Source of the DNA: Pedobacter sp. AK013
GTDB taxonomy: Bacteria; Bacteroidota; Bacteroidia; Sphingobacteriales; Sphingobacteriaceae
Assembly (NCBI RefSeq): GCF_014205835.1
Contig: NZ_JACHCQ010000007.1
Coordinates: forward strand, 1 to 64,000
Direction: 5' to 3'
DNA length: 64,000 nucleotides
Shown here: piece by piece, positions 36,107 to 46,472 of the stretch
Layout: each line of letters starts with the position of its first letter
Position numbering within the stretch: position 1 is the first letter of the stretch
The notes under the pieces: generated by a model
The model's database searches: none
What the model saw: only the letters and a program-made list of their open reading frames with translations
What the model was told of the DNA's origin: nothing
Position numbers and translations under genes: made by a program

Positions 36107-39100
36107 TTAAAAAGTAACATTTAAGCCTAAAGAATACTGGCGCATAGTTGGATAAGATACTCCTGCACCGATTTCAGGATCTAAGCCCGGATAATTGGTA
36201 ATGGTAAATAGGTTTTCTCCAGATAGGAAAAATCTTGCCCTGCTCATGGCTGCTTTTTTAGAAATTTTTTCCGGTAGCGTATAACCAATCTGTAAGTTTT
36301 TCAATTTTAGATAAGAAGCATTATATAAGTAAAAATCGCTAGCTACCGCTGCATTTTGAGCATCGGTAGTATTTTTAAGTCTTGGATATTTCGCATTAAT
36401 ATTATTAGCCGGATCGTTCGGATTTGCGTCATTGTAATAATAATGATCGTTTGCAATTAAGGTACTTACGGCATTACCAAGAGATACAACAGAGTTGTTA
36501 TATCCTGTAGCATTCCAGTAATACCACATACCTGCACTACCCGACCATAGCATAGAAAGATCGATGTTTTTATATGATAAATTCATGCTAAAGCCGTAAT
36601 TAAACCTTGGCGTAGAAGATTTATTCATAAACTGATTATCAAAGCTATTACCGTAAATTCCATCGCCATTATTATCGGCATAGATTAAATCGCCATAATA
36701 AATTTTGGTTTTACTTACGCCACCGGTTGGCTGGAAAGAATATCCGGCAGCAATCATTGCATTTAACCAATCCATATCAGCTGGTGTACGGATCATACCG
36801 TCTTTGGGCCCGCCGTTTACATTTACCTTACCATCAGTAAAATAATTTCCATTCCCTTTATAAACGGTTTGCAAGTAGTATTCATTAAATTCATGACCAT
36901 CTAAAACACGGTTAATTCCACCGCTGGAAATTTTACCGATGTTTGAAGTATATACGCTATTACCTAATGCATCTGTTGTGTAGCCTGCTTGTAATGGGCC
37001 TAAGTAAGTTTTAATCCGGTTAAAGTTATAGGCAAAGTTACCCGATACACCATATTTAAAATCGCCGATTTTATCATTATATCCTAAAGTAATCTCTAAC
37101 CCTTTGTTAGACATTTCTGCGATATTTTTAGTTGCCGCAGTAGCAGTTCCTGATGTTAACGGAATAGTTGGTATAAATAAAATTTTGGATGTTTGTTTAC
37201 TATACAAGTCTATCTCAAAATTCATTTTACCATGCAACAAATTACCATCTAAACCAATATTACTGGTTGTGGTGGCTTCCCAAACCAAAAACGGATTGGC
37301 AAACTTACCTGCTATTAATCCACTGGCTTGGGCACCATTAAATGAATAGTTGGTACCGTTATAAAGTGCCTGATAATCATAGTTACCTTTCGAAGGATCT
37401 GTGTTCATTACGTTGTTACCGGTTTTACCCCATGATGCACGAAGTTTTAAGTTGCCAACGTAATCGTTCAATCCATTCATAAATGATTCCTGAGAAATTC
37501 GCCATCCGGCTGAGAAAGCCGGGAAGAATCCCCAGCGATAATCTGGAGCAAATTTTGAAGAACCATCATACCTGAACACGCCTTCAAAAAGATATTTGCT
37601 TTTGTAAGCATAATTTAAACGTCCATACACCGAACGTATAGCATAATCGTACTCGCCACCCGTTGCCGATGTTACTGCAGTAGCAGAACCTAATGTGGTA
37701 ATCGATTCATCATATAATCCTTTTGACGATGCGCCGATATTATAATAGTTGTAGTAGTTTTGGTTATAACCTGCTAATACACTAATATCATGGCTTTTAG
37801 CAATGGTGGTATTATATTTTAAAATATTATCTACGGTTATTCCATAGTTTTTATTAAAACCATAACTTGTGGTTAACTGGTCGGCTGTAGTTTTAGGTAC
37901 TTTTAAAGTATTGGTTGCAAAGTTCCATTTTTCGAAAGTAATGGCATGGTTATTAAATTCTTCCTGGCGGGTCTGATAGTTAAAACGGGTTTCGAAATCT
38001 AAACCTTTTAAAATATCAAATCTTGCAAAAACAGTTGTGTTGATCCGGGTCTCATTATCAGCACCACCAGTACCATACAGGTATTGGACAATGTTATTTG
38101 CAGTAGAAGATTCTTCAGCAGCAGACGGAAAACCGTATTTACCATTCCAAACCGGATATACACCCGGTGTAGTTTGACGCAAAAAGTTAAATGCATTATC
38201 GGTATTGGCTAAACCATAGGTTTGATAAGAAGCAAAAGTTTGCGTACCTAATGTTAAAAATTTAGCTACTTTCGATTCCAGGTTTATACGCAAATTGTAT
38301 TTATCAGAACCTGTATTTGCCATGGTACCCGGGTTGTTAAGGTACATTGCTGATAATAAGAATTTTGTATTTTCAGATCCACCATTTAAGGAAATGTTAT
38401 GTTGTTGCACAACATTATTTTCAAATATAGCTTTGCCCCAATCTGTATTCGGATAAGCAATATAATTTGGTACACCTTGTGGGGTTAATCCGTCAGGGTT
38501 GGCATTTGCTGCTGCCCACTGCGCAATGGTAGCATCGGTATAAATAGGATTTTGGCCTAAATTACGGTAACCTTCATTAACCAAATTCATGTGGGTAATA
38601 TAATCGGTTACAAAAGTTGGCAGGTTTGCTGGTTTTGCAATTGATGCTAAACCCGCATAACTTATTATCGTTTTTCCGCTATTTCCTCTTTTTGTAGTAA
38701 TTAAGATAACCCCATTTGCAGCAAGTGAACCATAGATAGATGAAGCGGCTGCATCTTTTAAAACTGAAACACTTTCAACATCGTTTGGATTAACGGCGTC
38801 TATACTGCCAATAACCCCGTCTATCACCACCAATGGGTTATTGTTATTTATTGTTCCTGTACCACGGATTCTGAGGGTGGCACCATCCGAGCCCGGCTTG
38901 CCAGACGATTGACGAACAAATACACCCGAGCTTAAGCCACCAAGAGATGACGATAAGTTGGTAACAGGTCTATTTTCAATAGATTTAGCACTAATGCTAG
39001 ATACAGAACCAATTACATTAACTTTTTTCTGCACACCGTAAGCTACTACAACTACATCATTTAAGCTGTTGTTTTGCTCTTGCAACGTAACATTTAAGTT

Positions 39101-39424
39101 TGTAGCCTTACCAGCCAATACTTCTTTAGTATCGTAACCAATATAGCTAAATACTAATGTGTTTTGGGCCGATGGCACAGCAATTGTGTATTTACCATCG
39201 CCTCCGGTTACCGCTGTTATAGAAGTACCTTTTACAGTTACACTTACCCCAGGTAATACCCCGCCTTGGGTATCTTTTACTGTTCCTGAAATTTTTATAG
39301 ATTGAGCAAAGGCCGTAAATGCCGTAAAACTCAAAAGCATAATTAGTGAGAATAGTTTTACCGGGTAGTAAAAACGGCTCAGTTTTGCTTCTCCAATTTT
39401 GAGATGTTTGTAAAGTTTATCCAT
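36107..39424 (-). CDS. SusC/RagA-like TonB-dependent outer-membrane transporter
   Basis: A 1105-residue protein with a signal peptide, the carboxypeptidase-like N-terminal domain (KISGTVKDTQGGVLPGVSVTV), the SusC signature VVVAYGVQKK, a plug domain (RGTGTINNNNPLVVIDGV) and a beta-barrel that ends in LNVTF. It imports glycan fragments across the outer membrane with energy from TonB. Being first in the operon, it is likely the gene with the strongest induction by the regulator on the opposite strand. Length is typical for SusC. Confidence 0.95.
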   Translation of the reverse strand: MDKLYKHLKIGEAKLSRFYYPVKLFSLIMLLSFTAFTAFAQSIKISGTVKDTQGGVLPGVSVTVKGTSITAVTGGDGKYTIAVPSAQNTLVFSYIGYDTKEVLAGKATNLNVTLQEQNNSLNDVVVVAYGVQKKVNVIGSVSSISAKSIENRPVTNLSSSLGGLSSGVFVRQSSGKPGSDGATLRIRGTGTINNNNPLVVIDGVIGSIDAVNPNDVESVSVLKDAAASSIYGSLAANGVILITTKRGNSGKTIISYAGLASIAKPANLPTFVTDYITHMNLVNEGYRNLGQNPIYTDATIAQWAAANANPDGLTPQGVPNYIAYPNTDWGKAIFENNVVQQHNISLNGGSENTKFLLSAMYLNNPGTMANTGSDKYNLRINLESKVAKFLTLGTQTFASYQTYGLANTDNAFNFLRQTTPGVYPVWNGKYGFPSAAEESSTANNIVQYLYGTGGADNETRINTTVFARFDILKGLDFETRFNYQTRQEEFNNHAITFEKWNFATNTLKVPKTTADQLTTSYGFNKNYGITVDNILKYNTTIAKSHDISVLAGYNQNYYNYYNIGASSKGLYDESITTLGSATAVTSATGGEYDYAIRSVYGRLNYAYKSKYLFEGVFRYDGSSKFAPDYRWGFFPAFSAGWRISQESFMNGLNDYVGNLKLRASWGKTGNNVMNTDPSKGNYDYQALYNGTNYSFNGAQASGLIAGKFANPFLVWEATTTSNIGLDGNLLHGKMNFEIDLYSKQTSKILFIPTIPLTSGTATAATKNIAEMSNKGLEITLGYNDKIGDFKYGVSGNFAYNFNRIKTYLGPLQAGYTTDALGNSVYTSNIGKISSGGINRVLDGHEFNEYYLQTVYKGNGNYFTDGKVNVNGGPKDGMIRTPADMDWLNAMIAAGYSFQPTGGVSKTKIYYGDLIYADNNGDGIYGNSFDNQFMNKSSTPRFNYGFSMNLSYKNIDLSMLWSGSAGMWYYWNATGYNNSVVSLGNAVSTLIANDHYYYNDANPNDPANNINAKYPRLKNTTDAQNAAVASDFYLYNASYLKLKNLQIGYTLPEKISKKAAMSRARFFLSGENLFTITNYPGLDPEIGAGVSYPTMRQYSLGLNVTF

Positions 39425-39780
39425 TTTTTGTTTAGTTGATTAACATTGTTTTTTCTTAATCGCAAAAAATTATGGGCATAACCTGCGGCTACCACCAGCT
39501 AGCACTTCTGGCTACTATGAAAAGGATATCGGCTTAAACGGTTTGGTTTTGCTTTAATATTTGGCTATTCAAAATTGTTGCTTTGGAGGCAAACCGAGGG
39601 GATAAAATTCTAAACAAATAGGTATAAAATTCTTAAATAAAGGCAGAAAATAGCATTAAATAAGGCAGGTAAGCAGATAAAGTGTTAAAATTGCCAGCGC
39701 TAAGTCAATTTGATTTTAATAATAAAAATAGAGTTGTACATTTAATACCATTAAGCTAACCACCCCGCATTTTTGTGAAC
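39425..39780. promoter_or_regulatory. Divergent control region between susC-like and HTCS genes
   Basis: This ~356-base AT-rich interval separates the operon from the hybrid sensor. A near-match TACATTTA lies at 39737-39744 upstream of the sensor gene. The regulator would bind here, but I cannot point to a repeat that is convincing as its site. Confidence 0.5.
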
Positions 39781-42700
39781 ATGAAAGCCCTGCTCATCTT
39801 TATATTTGCACTTTTCGCTATAGCAGGCAAAGCGCAAAACAAATATGCTTTTAAACATCTCAATGTAGAAAGTGGCCTTTCTCAGAGTTCGGTATTGTCT
39901 ATCGCTCAAGATGCCAGAGGTTTTATGTGGTTTGGTACCCGGCTTGGATTAAACAAATATGATTCTAAATCTTTCAAAGTATATTATCACGAAGATAATA
40001 ATAAGAAAAGCTTAAGTAATGCTTCCTTTCTCTCGTCTATTTTAGCGTTAAAAGATGGAACATTGTTAATTGGCACATCACAAGGGCTAAATAAATATAA
40101 TGAAGGAGATGATAACTTCGACCATTATACGCACAATAACAAAGATCCGAACAGCCTTAGTAATTCTGTAATAAATTGCATTTTTCAGGACAAAAAGAAT
40201 CGCGTTTGGATAGGTACAACAAATGGTTTAAACCTACTCAGCACTAATGGAAAATTTAAACACTTTTTGTATGAACAAAAGCAACCCCAGCAAATTTATG
40301 CTATTACAGAAGACCATAATGGAACATTATGGCTAAGTACAACTTATGGTTTAATAAACATGAGCTTTAAAGAAGGAAAAATACACTTCAGGTATTTTAA
40401 AGACTTTAGCGAAGAACTTAGCAAGGCGATAGACAATCACATTACTTCGATGGTTGAAGACCGTGAAAATAATTTATGGATCGGGACCAAACAAACAGGT
40501 GTAAGCAAGTTAAACCTCAGTACTGAAACCATTACTGCCTACCAGTACTCCAGCCTCAACACAACGGGCATTAGCAGCAACAATGTGCGTAAAATCATGA
40601 TGGATGAGGAAGGTAAATTATGGATTGGAACACTGCATGGTATTAACATCTATAATCCTGCCACCAAGAATTTCAGTTCGCTCCACAATATCCCCGAAGA
40701 TCCAACTAGCCTGAGCCAAAACTCTGTTTACGATATTTATCGGGATCGGCAGGGCATCATATGGGTCGGCACTTATTACGGGGCCATAAACATGGTTTAT
40801 CCCAACTATACGCCCTTTAAGCTTTATAGAAGCACTACTGCACCAAATGGCTTAAGCAGTAACGTAGTCAGCTCGATCATGGAAGATCAGCACCAAAACC
40901 TTTGGATTGGTACAGAAGGCGAAGGATTAAATTACTACGACAGAAAAAACGATACCTTTACCCGTTATAAAAACAACCCGAACGATCCCAAAAGCTTAAG
41001 CGCCAATCTGGTAAAATCGGTTATAAGAGATAAAAAAAACAGAATTTGGGTTGGAACACATTATGGAGGGCTTAACCTTTTTCAACCAGAAACCAAAACT
41101 TTTGTCAGATATACCAAACACAAAAACGATACCTCATCTATTAGCAGCGATGAAATTACAGCTGTTTTCGAAGATAGTTACGGTCGCTTTTGGGTAGGTA
41201 CCAACAGTGGCTTAAATAGCTTTAATAGCACTACTGGTAAATTTATCCGCAACCGGGTAAACGGCTCAACCGACGCCGTAATTTATATTTTTGAAGATGC
41301 CAAACAAAACCTGTGGGTAGCGATCAACTCAGGCCTTTACCAGTTGAAAAAAGACAGTCAACGGTTTGTTAGGCGTGTTGCCGCCAATCCAGAAATTTTA
41401 AAATATAATGAAATCTCTTGTTTAACTGCCGATAAAGAAGGGTATTTGCTCATGGGTACCTCACGTAATGGCTTATTTAGGCTTAATCCCGATCGCCATA
41501 GCTATACCAGAATTACCACTTTTGATGGCTTACCCAGTAACACCATCATGGGTATACTTGAAGATGATTTTAATAACCTGTGGATTACTACCGACAAAGG
41601 TTTATGTAAATACAACCCCAGACAGAAAACTTTTAAAACCTACAACATTAAAGATGGTCTGCCTGGCAATGAATTTAATTACAAATCATTTTTGAAAGAT
41701 AGCAAAGGTGAGTTTTTCTTTGGTGGATTAAGTGGAATGGTTAGCTTTTTCCCCAGCGAGATTAAAGAAAACAAAAACACCCCGCCTGTTATTTTTACCG
41801 GTTTAAAACTGTTTAATAAACCGATAGCACTGAATACCGAAGATGGTTTACTCAAACAGAACATCAGCACCGTTAAATCAATTACCTTCGAGGCAGACCA
41901 GAATGTATTTTCAATAGATTTTACACTACTTAACTTTATAAAATCTGATAAAAACCATTATGCCTACAAACTAGAAGGTTTTGAAAAAAACTGGAATTAT
42001 GTTGATAATCCATCAGCCAGTTATACCAACCTCTCGCCCGGAAACTATACCCTAATGGTGAAGGGAAGTAATAATGATGGCCTTTGGACCAACAAAACCA
42101 GCACATTAAATATTAATATTTTACCTCCATTTTATAAAACCTGGTGGGCCTATCTCTTCTACTTTTGTGCTTTTGCAGCCATTTCATTTTTATTTATACG
42201 TTACCTGTTGATAAAAGCTGTATTTAAAAAAGAAAAAGAAATCAACGAGCATAAACTCGAGTTTTTCACCAATATCTCACACGAAATCCGCACGCCTTTA
42301 ACGTTAATTGTAGGTCCGCTTGATAAATTGATCGAAAATGCCAAAGACGATCCTGCTTTAAACCGCGAACTGCAACCGATTAAAAACAATGCCGACCGCC
42401 TGATGAACCTGGTTACCGAACTGCTCGATTTTAGAAAGGCCGAAAGCGGGAAAATGGCTTTGCACATCAGCCCTGGTGATGTAGTGAGGTTTTGCAGAGA
42501 AATATTTTTGGCTTTTCAGAACATGGCCATTTCTAAAAACATCGATTATCAGTTTGAAACCGGACAGGCAGAAATTGAACTTTATTTTGATAAGGTTCAA
42601 ATGGAAAAAGTGATGTTTAATCTCCTCTCAAATGCCTTTAAGTTTACCCCTGTAAACGGAAAAATCAGCTTGAAAATAGAAGTGGAAAAACAGTTGGTTA

Positions 42701-43815
42701 ATATTAAGGTCCGCGATAACGGCAAGGGCATTGCATTGGAGAATCAGGCCAATTTATTCACCAATTTTTACCAGGCTAATACCAACACAACCATTGGTAC
42801 AGGTTTAGGTTTATCCTTATCTAAAAGCATTGTAGCGCTGCACCATGGTGAGATTACTTTCGAAAGTACTCCCCAAAGCGAAAACCAACATGGCGCCACC
42901 TGCTTTACCCTGAGTTTAAAAACCGGAAAAACACATTTTAAACCTGCCGATTTTGTAAAAGACTACGTGTATTATGATGACGCTACTAATTACGAACTCC
43001 CAACTGCCACTGAACTTCAGCAGGCTCCAGAAACGGAAGCTGTTGTATCCCTTGCAGCTAAAAAATACAGTATTTTACTGGTAGAGGATAATGAAGACGT
43101 AAGGGCATTTATTAAAAATGCACTGGGTAATATTTACATCATTTATGAAAGCGCGAACGGAGCCAAAGGTTTGGAAATGGCATTGGAAGTCATCCCCGAT
43201 CTCATTATCAGCGATGTAATGATGCCCATTATGGATGGCCTCGAACTGTGCCGTAAACTTAAAACCGACGAAAGAACCAGCCATATCCCAGTAATATTGC
43301 TCACTGCGCGTTCTGCCTATGTACATCAAGTAAATGGTTTCGAAAATGGTGCCGATGCCTATATTATGAAACCTTTTAACCTCAAAATACTGGAACTGAA
43401 CATTCAGAACCTATTAAATGCACGCGAAACCATTAAACAAAAATTTGCGCAGGTAGTTACGCTCGAACCAAGAAACATGGTAATTAATACCACAGAGCAA
43501 AACTTTTTAAATAAAATTATTCAGATTATTGAAGACCGGATGGCCGATACAGCGTTTGATGTGCCCACCCTTGCAGCTGAAATTGGGATGAGCCAACCAG
43601 TACTGTACAAAAAAATAAGGGCATTAACCGATCTTTCGGTTAACGATTTTATTAAATCGATACGTATAAAACGCGCTGCACAGCTATTAAAACAAGGTGT
43701 TGGTAATATCTCAGAAATTGCCTACTCGGTAGGTTTTAGCGACCGGAAATATTTTAGTTCGGAGTTTAAGAAGCATTTCGGCAAAACACCGAGTGAGTTT
43801 ATGAACAATGATTAA
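39781..43815 (+). CDS. Hybrid two-component sensor-regulator (HTCS)
   Basis: A ~1344-residue single-chain signalling protein. After a signal peptide (ending AGKAQ) come about 14 propeller repeats of the type WIGT-x-GLN-x2-N-x4-F, then a Y_Y_Y domain, a membrane helix around residues 785-805, a histidine kinase (SHEIRTPL with H834, N box NLLSNAFKFTP, GTGLGLSLSKS), a receiver (D1145 in IISDVMMP) and an AraC-type DNA-binding end. Ligand binding in the periplasm leads to activation of the SusC operon. GTG at 39775 is an alternative start; I chose ATG at 39781. Confidence 0.95.
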   Translation: MKALLIFIFALFAIAGKAQNKYAFKHLNVESGLSQSSVLSIAQDARGFMWFGTRLGLNKYDSKSFKVYYHEDNNKKSLSNASFLSSILALKDGTLLIGTSQGLNKYNEGDDNFDHYTHNNKDPNSLSNSVINCIFQDKKNRVWIGTTNGLNLLSTNGKFKHFLYEQKQPQQIYAITEDHNGTLWLSTTYGLINMSFKEGKIHFRYFKDFSEELSKAIDNHITSMVEDRENNLWIGTKQTGVSKLNLSTETITAYQYSSLNTTGISSNNVRKIMMDEEGKLWIGTLHGINIYNPATKNFSSLHNIPEDPTSLSQNSVYDIYRDRQGIIWVGTYYGAINMVYPNYTPFKLYRSTTAPNGLSSNVVSSIMEDQHQNLWIGTEGEGLNYYDRKNDTFTRYKNNPNDPKSLSANLVKSVIRDKKNRIWVGTHYGGLNLFQPETKTFVRYTKHKNDTSSISSDEITAVFEDSYGRFWVGTNSGLNSFNSTTGKFIRNRVNGSTDAVIYIFEDAKQNLWVAINSGLYQLKKDSQRFVRRVAANPEILKYNEISCLTADKEGYLLMGTSRNGLFRLNPDRHSYTRITTFDGLPSNTIMGILEDDFNNLWITTDKGLCKYNPRQKTFKTYNIKDGLPGNEFNYKSFLKDSKGEFFFGGLSGMVSFFPSEIKENKNTPPVIFTGLKLFNKPIALNTEDGLLKQNISTVKSITFEADQNVFSIDFTLLNFIKSDKNHYAYKLEGFEKNWNYVDNPSASYTNLSPGNYTLMVKGSNNDGLWTNKTSTLNINILPPFYKTWWAYLFYFCAFAAISFLFIRYLLIKAVFKKEKEINEHKLEFFTNISHEIRTPLTLIVGPLDKLIENAKDDPALNRELQPIKNNADRLMNLVTELLDFRKAESGKMALHISPGDVVRFCREIFLAFQNMAISKNIDYQFETGQAEIELYFDKVQMEKVMFNLLSNAFKFTPVNGKISLKIEVEKQLVNIKVRDNGKGIALENQANLFTNFYQANTNTTIGTGLGLSLSKSIVALHHGEITFESTPQSENQHGATCFTLSLKTGKTHFKPADFVKDYVYYDDATNYELPTATELQQAPETEAVVSLAAKKYSILLVEDNEDVRAFIKNALGNIYIIYESANGAKGLEMALEVIPDLIISDVMMPIMDGLELCRKLKTDERTSHIPVILLTARSAYVHQVNGFENGADAYIMKPFNLKILELNIQNLLNARETIKQKFAQVVTLEPRNMVINTTEQNFLNKIIQIIEDRMADTAFDVPTLAAEIGMSQPVLYKKIRALTDLSVNDFIKSIRIKRAAQLLKQGVGNISEIAYSVGFSDRKYFSSEFKKHFGKTPSEFMNND

Positions 43816-44371
43816 TCTGCAAACGGTCCGCGAAGGTAAGGTAATCGTCATGCTGAATTTATTTCAGCATCTTTCATGCTTTTAACATCAAGTCCCGTAA
43901 AAAACCAATATTTGAACACTCCTGATTTTTCCTGCTCTTTGCCACGGAGGCATGGTACTTTGGAGCGCCAAAGTACCCAAAGCGCTTTGTCAATCCAGCC
44001 AGGGGCCTTTTACACAATCCCACGCTCATCAAAAAAACAGCGGCACTTTGTTTGGTGTTCAATATCTATAAAAGTTAAATTAATTCTCATGAACACAAAA
44101 CCACTGCGTTTAAGGTTTGTTAGTGCCAATTTGCCTTAAATGCAACTGTTTTTTTGATTTCTCCGGCCCTCGGGATTGACTGCGTTCTTCGGTAAAGCCT
44201 ATGGTTTATTAAAGCAAGCTTGCAAAACGCCAAAAAGATGAACGAATAACTGAACTATCGCATCCTATTAAATACAAACATTCATTTCCAAATCTCAAAA
44301 GCTAAAAATCCATTTATGTTAATTTTTATATTCTTTAATCTCGCCAATGATCATCAATCTTCAAATGGCTA
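43816..44371. other. 556-base region without a gene, with hairpin repeats
   Basis: Contains ATGCTGAA/TTCAGCAT (43850-43870) and GGTACTTTGG/CCAAAGTACC (43954-43977), both perfect hairpins. Open frames here lack features of genes. The first hairpin may act as terminator for the sensor gene; the second looks like a dispersed repeat. Confidence 0.5.
43954..43977. repeat. Perfect 10-base hairpin GGTACTTTGG...CCAAAGTACC
   Basis: The arms are separated by AGCG. The sequence looks like a member of a dispersed intergenic family rather than a terminator, since no T run follows. Confidence 0.5.
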
Positions 44372-45217
44372 TTATGGAGAGGCCGAATTTGAGTTTAAAA
44401 ATATTCCGCTCACCTGCTGATCGAAATGATTGTTCATCATCCCCTGATAAACCTGTTCTGCTAGCACATACAACAAATCTACTTTCTCAAACAGGCATAC
44501 TAGCGCTGTTTCACCGATCTTATAGTTGTTTTCGTACCGAACAGCCAGATAGGCTTCATCAAGCAAATGCAACAGGTTAACCTCTTCCTCATCGTGATTA
44601 AATAGCTCGGAAAGCGGCTTTACATAAGTTTTAATATACATTTGATGCACTTTAATACGGTGTGTTTTTTTATCCCTTCCCATTATCAGCACTTCAATGG
44701 CCCGGTACATCAGATCGAAAACCTGATGCAGCATAAAAGCGCAGTATTCGAAATTTTGCCGCTTAAAATAGAAGGTTGCGCCCACTAAAAATTTATTGGC
44801 CTTATCAATTGCGTGCCGGTAATTGATACTCACTTGATCTGCAATAAGCCGAGGTGAGCACCCATTTAGAAAAGCTGCAGATTTACTGAATAAACAATTT
44901 TGAGCGGCAGTAGCATAGTAAAAAAACAAACTCCCTTCCAACAAAGCCTGCTCCACCTCGTGCACATGGAAAACGCGATAACCCAATTCCATATGCCCAT
45001 TAAATACAATATTTAATACTGGCGTTAATTCATTTAAAATACGCACCTGTTTAAACGGAACCATAATCAGCATTTCTTGTGTTGCCTTATCAACCAAAAA
45101 GTTGTTATGGAGATAAATATATTGAACAGGTACCGCAGCAGTAATGCCCTTTAACAAACGCATTACCCTTGCATCTTTTAGGGCGGCATGGCCCAGGTTT
45201 AAAGATTTACTCCGCAT
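44372..45217 (-). CDS. HEPN-domain protein with degenerate nucleotidyltransferase-like N-terminus
   Basis: A ~281-residue protein. The C-terminal half is a HEPN domain: a long helix around FMLHQVFDLMYRAIEVLI, a KTH turn, and the closing YLAVRYENNYKIG segment typical of Bacteroidota single-chain NT-HEPN proteins. The N-terminal half keeps the order of the nucleotidyltransferase part but without the GS catalytic signature, so it is probably inactive. HEPN proteins are often RNases or their inactive relatives. I chose ATG 45217, because AAAGGG lies 6 bases in front of it. The start lies within the upstream gene, so the two are coupled. Confidence 0.65.
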   Translation of the reverse strand: MRSKSLNLGHAALKDARVMRLLKGITAAVPVQYIYLHNNFLVDKATQEMLIMVPFKQVRILNELTPVLNIVFNGHMELGYRVFHVHEVEQALLEGSLFFYYATAAQNCLFSKSAAFLNGCSPRLIADQVSINYRHAIDKANKFLVGATFYFKRQNFEYCAFMLHQVFDLMYRAIEVLIMGRDKKTHRIKVHQMYIKTYVKPLSELFNHDEEEVNLLHLLDEAYLAVRYENNYKIGETALVCLFEKVDLLYVLAEQVYQGMMNNHFDQQVSGIFLNSNSASP

Positions 45218-46373
45218 AATAGTCCCTTTCATCACTTTCACTAAATGTAGGCTTACTAATCATCACAAAAAAAGCTTCCATCATCATCATCATGGCTTCA
45301 TACTGCTCAAACAAAAATGCCTTATCCATCAGCTTAATGCTACTTTTAGTACTAAAGGCAGCATACAACCACTCTAAAAGCCCTAAACGCAGTTGTTTAA
45401 TTTTTTCGGGAATAAAAAAAGTTGTAACAAACAGATAAGGATTTTCTATATGTGCTGCAGCCAAGGTATTTACCCCACACAGTTCTTTGCTATCGCCGTT
45501 TATAAATTGATCTGTAGTAGCTGGCAAACCTTTAAAAGGAGCACCCTGGTAAGTTAAATTTTTGGCCGTAATTAAATAACCCGCGTTAAGCAATTTTGTA
45601 AACTGGTTATAGAGAAAAAAATAATCGGCTACATTACTCACACAATACTCTTCTGCCAAGGCAGCTTTATACCAGTTGTTTAAATAGGCTTTATGCCCAC
45701 CAAGGTTATCTAAACTAAAGAAAAATTCAATTACCTTAAACGGATTATCAAGTAATTCCGGTTCAAAAGCCAAAGGTGATGTACTTTCGAATATGGCCAT
45801 ATGATAGTAACGATCGATACTTTTAAAGCTATTTCTGGTAATTATCCTTTCGTGGATGAGCCAGCAGGCCTCCAGCATTTTTTTGGTGTTATCGTAAAAC
45901 ATAAAAATATACTCGTCCCAATCCAGAACAAGGTTATTTTCCAACGCAGCTAATAACCATTCTTTATACATCACTTTATAGGTATCTGATTGAAAAAATA
46001 AGAAAATATCAAAAAAGGTAAGATTTGGATTTTGCATTTCTCCGATGCTTAGTAACTTCGGACAGTAATCAAGTAACACCGTTTCGCGCTCCACACTACA
46101 TTCGTCAACTGCAATTGCTTTTACAAATGCTGTATCTGCTTCGGTTTGGTTAAAAATTAAATCCGAATAATCGAAAAGCGGCACCAATTTTTCGTAAAAA
46201 ACCAACAGCTGTGCCGGGTGCTTTTGTGGCGAAAAATCGAATTCGTTCTGTGGTGGGTTTAACCAGTTTTTTAAAAAATTTAAATGATAGCTTACACCAT
46301 TTGTTGAAAAAAAGCTTTCAATCGCACCAATAAATGCCATCGTTTCTTTTTTAAAATTCAGGTTTTCTTCCAT
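45207..46373 (-). CDS. Unknown protein with four internal ~60-residue repeats
   Basis: I do not recognise this 388-residue protein, but it contains four copies of one helical unit: residues ~11-73, 115-173, 210-268 and 311-371. Each starts near N-P (except the first), has a paired FF, a W(L/Y)xAA-like centre, an FxxxY segment and ends in an aliphatic residue. Copies 2-4 are 59-61 residues long. It is cytoplasmic in appearance, acidic, and has no nuclease signature. Its end overlaps the start of the HEPN gene, and it is divergent from an S24 repressor gene. Confidence 0.65.
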   Translation of the reverse strand: MEENLNFKKETMAFIGAIESFFSTNGVSYHLNFLKNWLNPPQNEFDFSPQKHPAQLLVFYEKLVPLFDYSDLIFNQTEADTAFVKAIAVDECSVERETVLLDYCPKLLSIGEMQNPNLTFFDIFLFFQSDTYKVMYKEWLLAALENNLVLDWDEYIFMFYDNTKKMLEACWLIHERIITRNSFKSIDRYYHMAIFESTSPLAFEPELLDNPFKVIEFFFSLDNLGGHKAYLNNWYKAALAEEYCVSNVADYFFLYNQFTKLLNAGYLITAKNLTYQGAPFKGLPATTDQFINGDSKELCGVNTLAAAHIENPYLFVTTFFIPEKIKQLRLGLLEWLYAAFSTKSSIKLMDKAFLFEQYEAMMMMMEAFFVMISKPTFSESDERDYYAE

Positions 46374-46401
46374 AGCGTATATTTTTTAAATGATTATATT
46401 A

Positions 46402-46459
46402 GCTAACGAATTTAGCAAAATAAAATAAGTTAAACTATATTTTATACATAAAACTTATT
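46402..46459. promoter_or_regulatory. Divergent promoter region with inverted repeats (candidate operators)
   Basis: GCTAA/TTAGC (46402-46416) and AATAAGTT/AACTTATT (46424-46459) are perfect inverted repeats located in the 99-base gap between the divergent genes. The S24-type regulator encoded on the right probably binds here and controls both directions. The spacing of the second pair (20 bases) would allow one dimer on each arm. Confidence 0.5.
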
Positions 46460-46472
46460 AACAAATTTACTT

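Noticed and set aside
25119..39424. Sulfated chondroitin as assured substrate of the locus
   Set aside because: No sulfatase motif (CxPxR) was found in the locus, so the substrate remains open.
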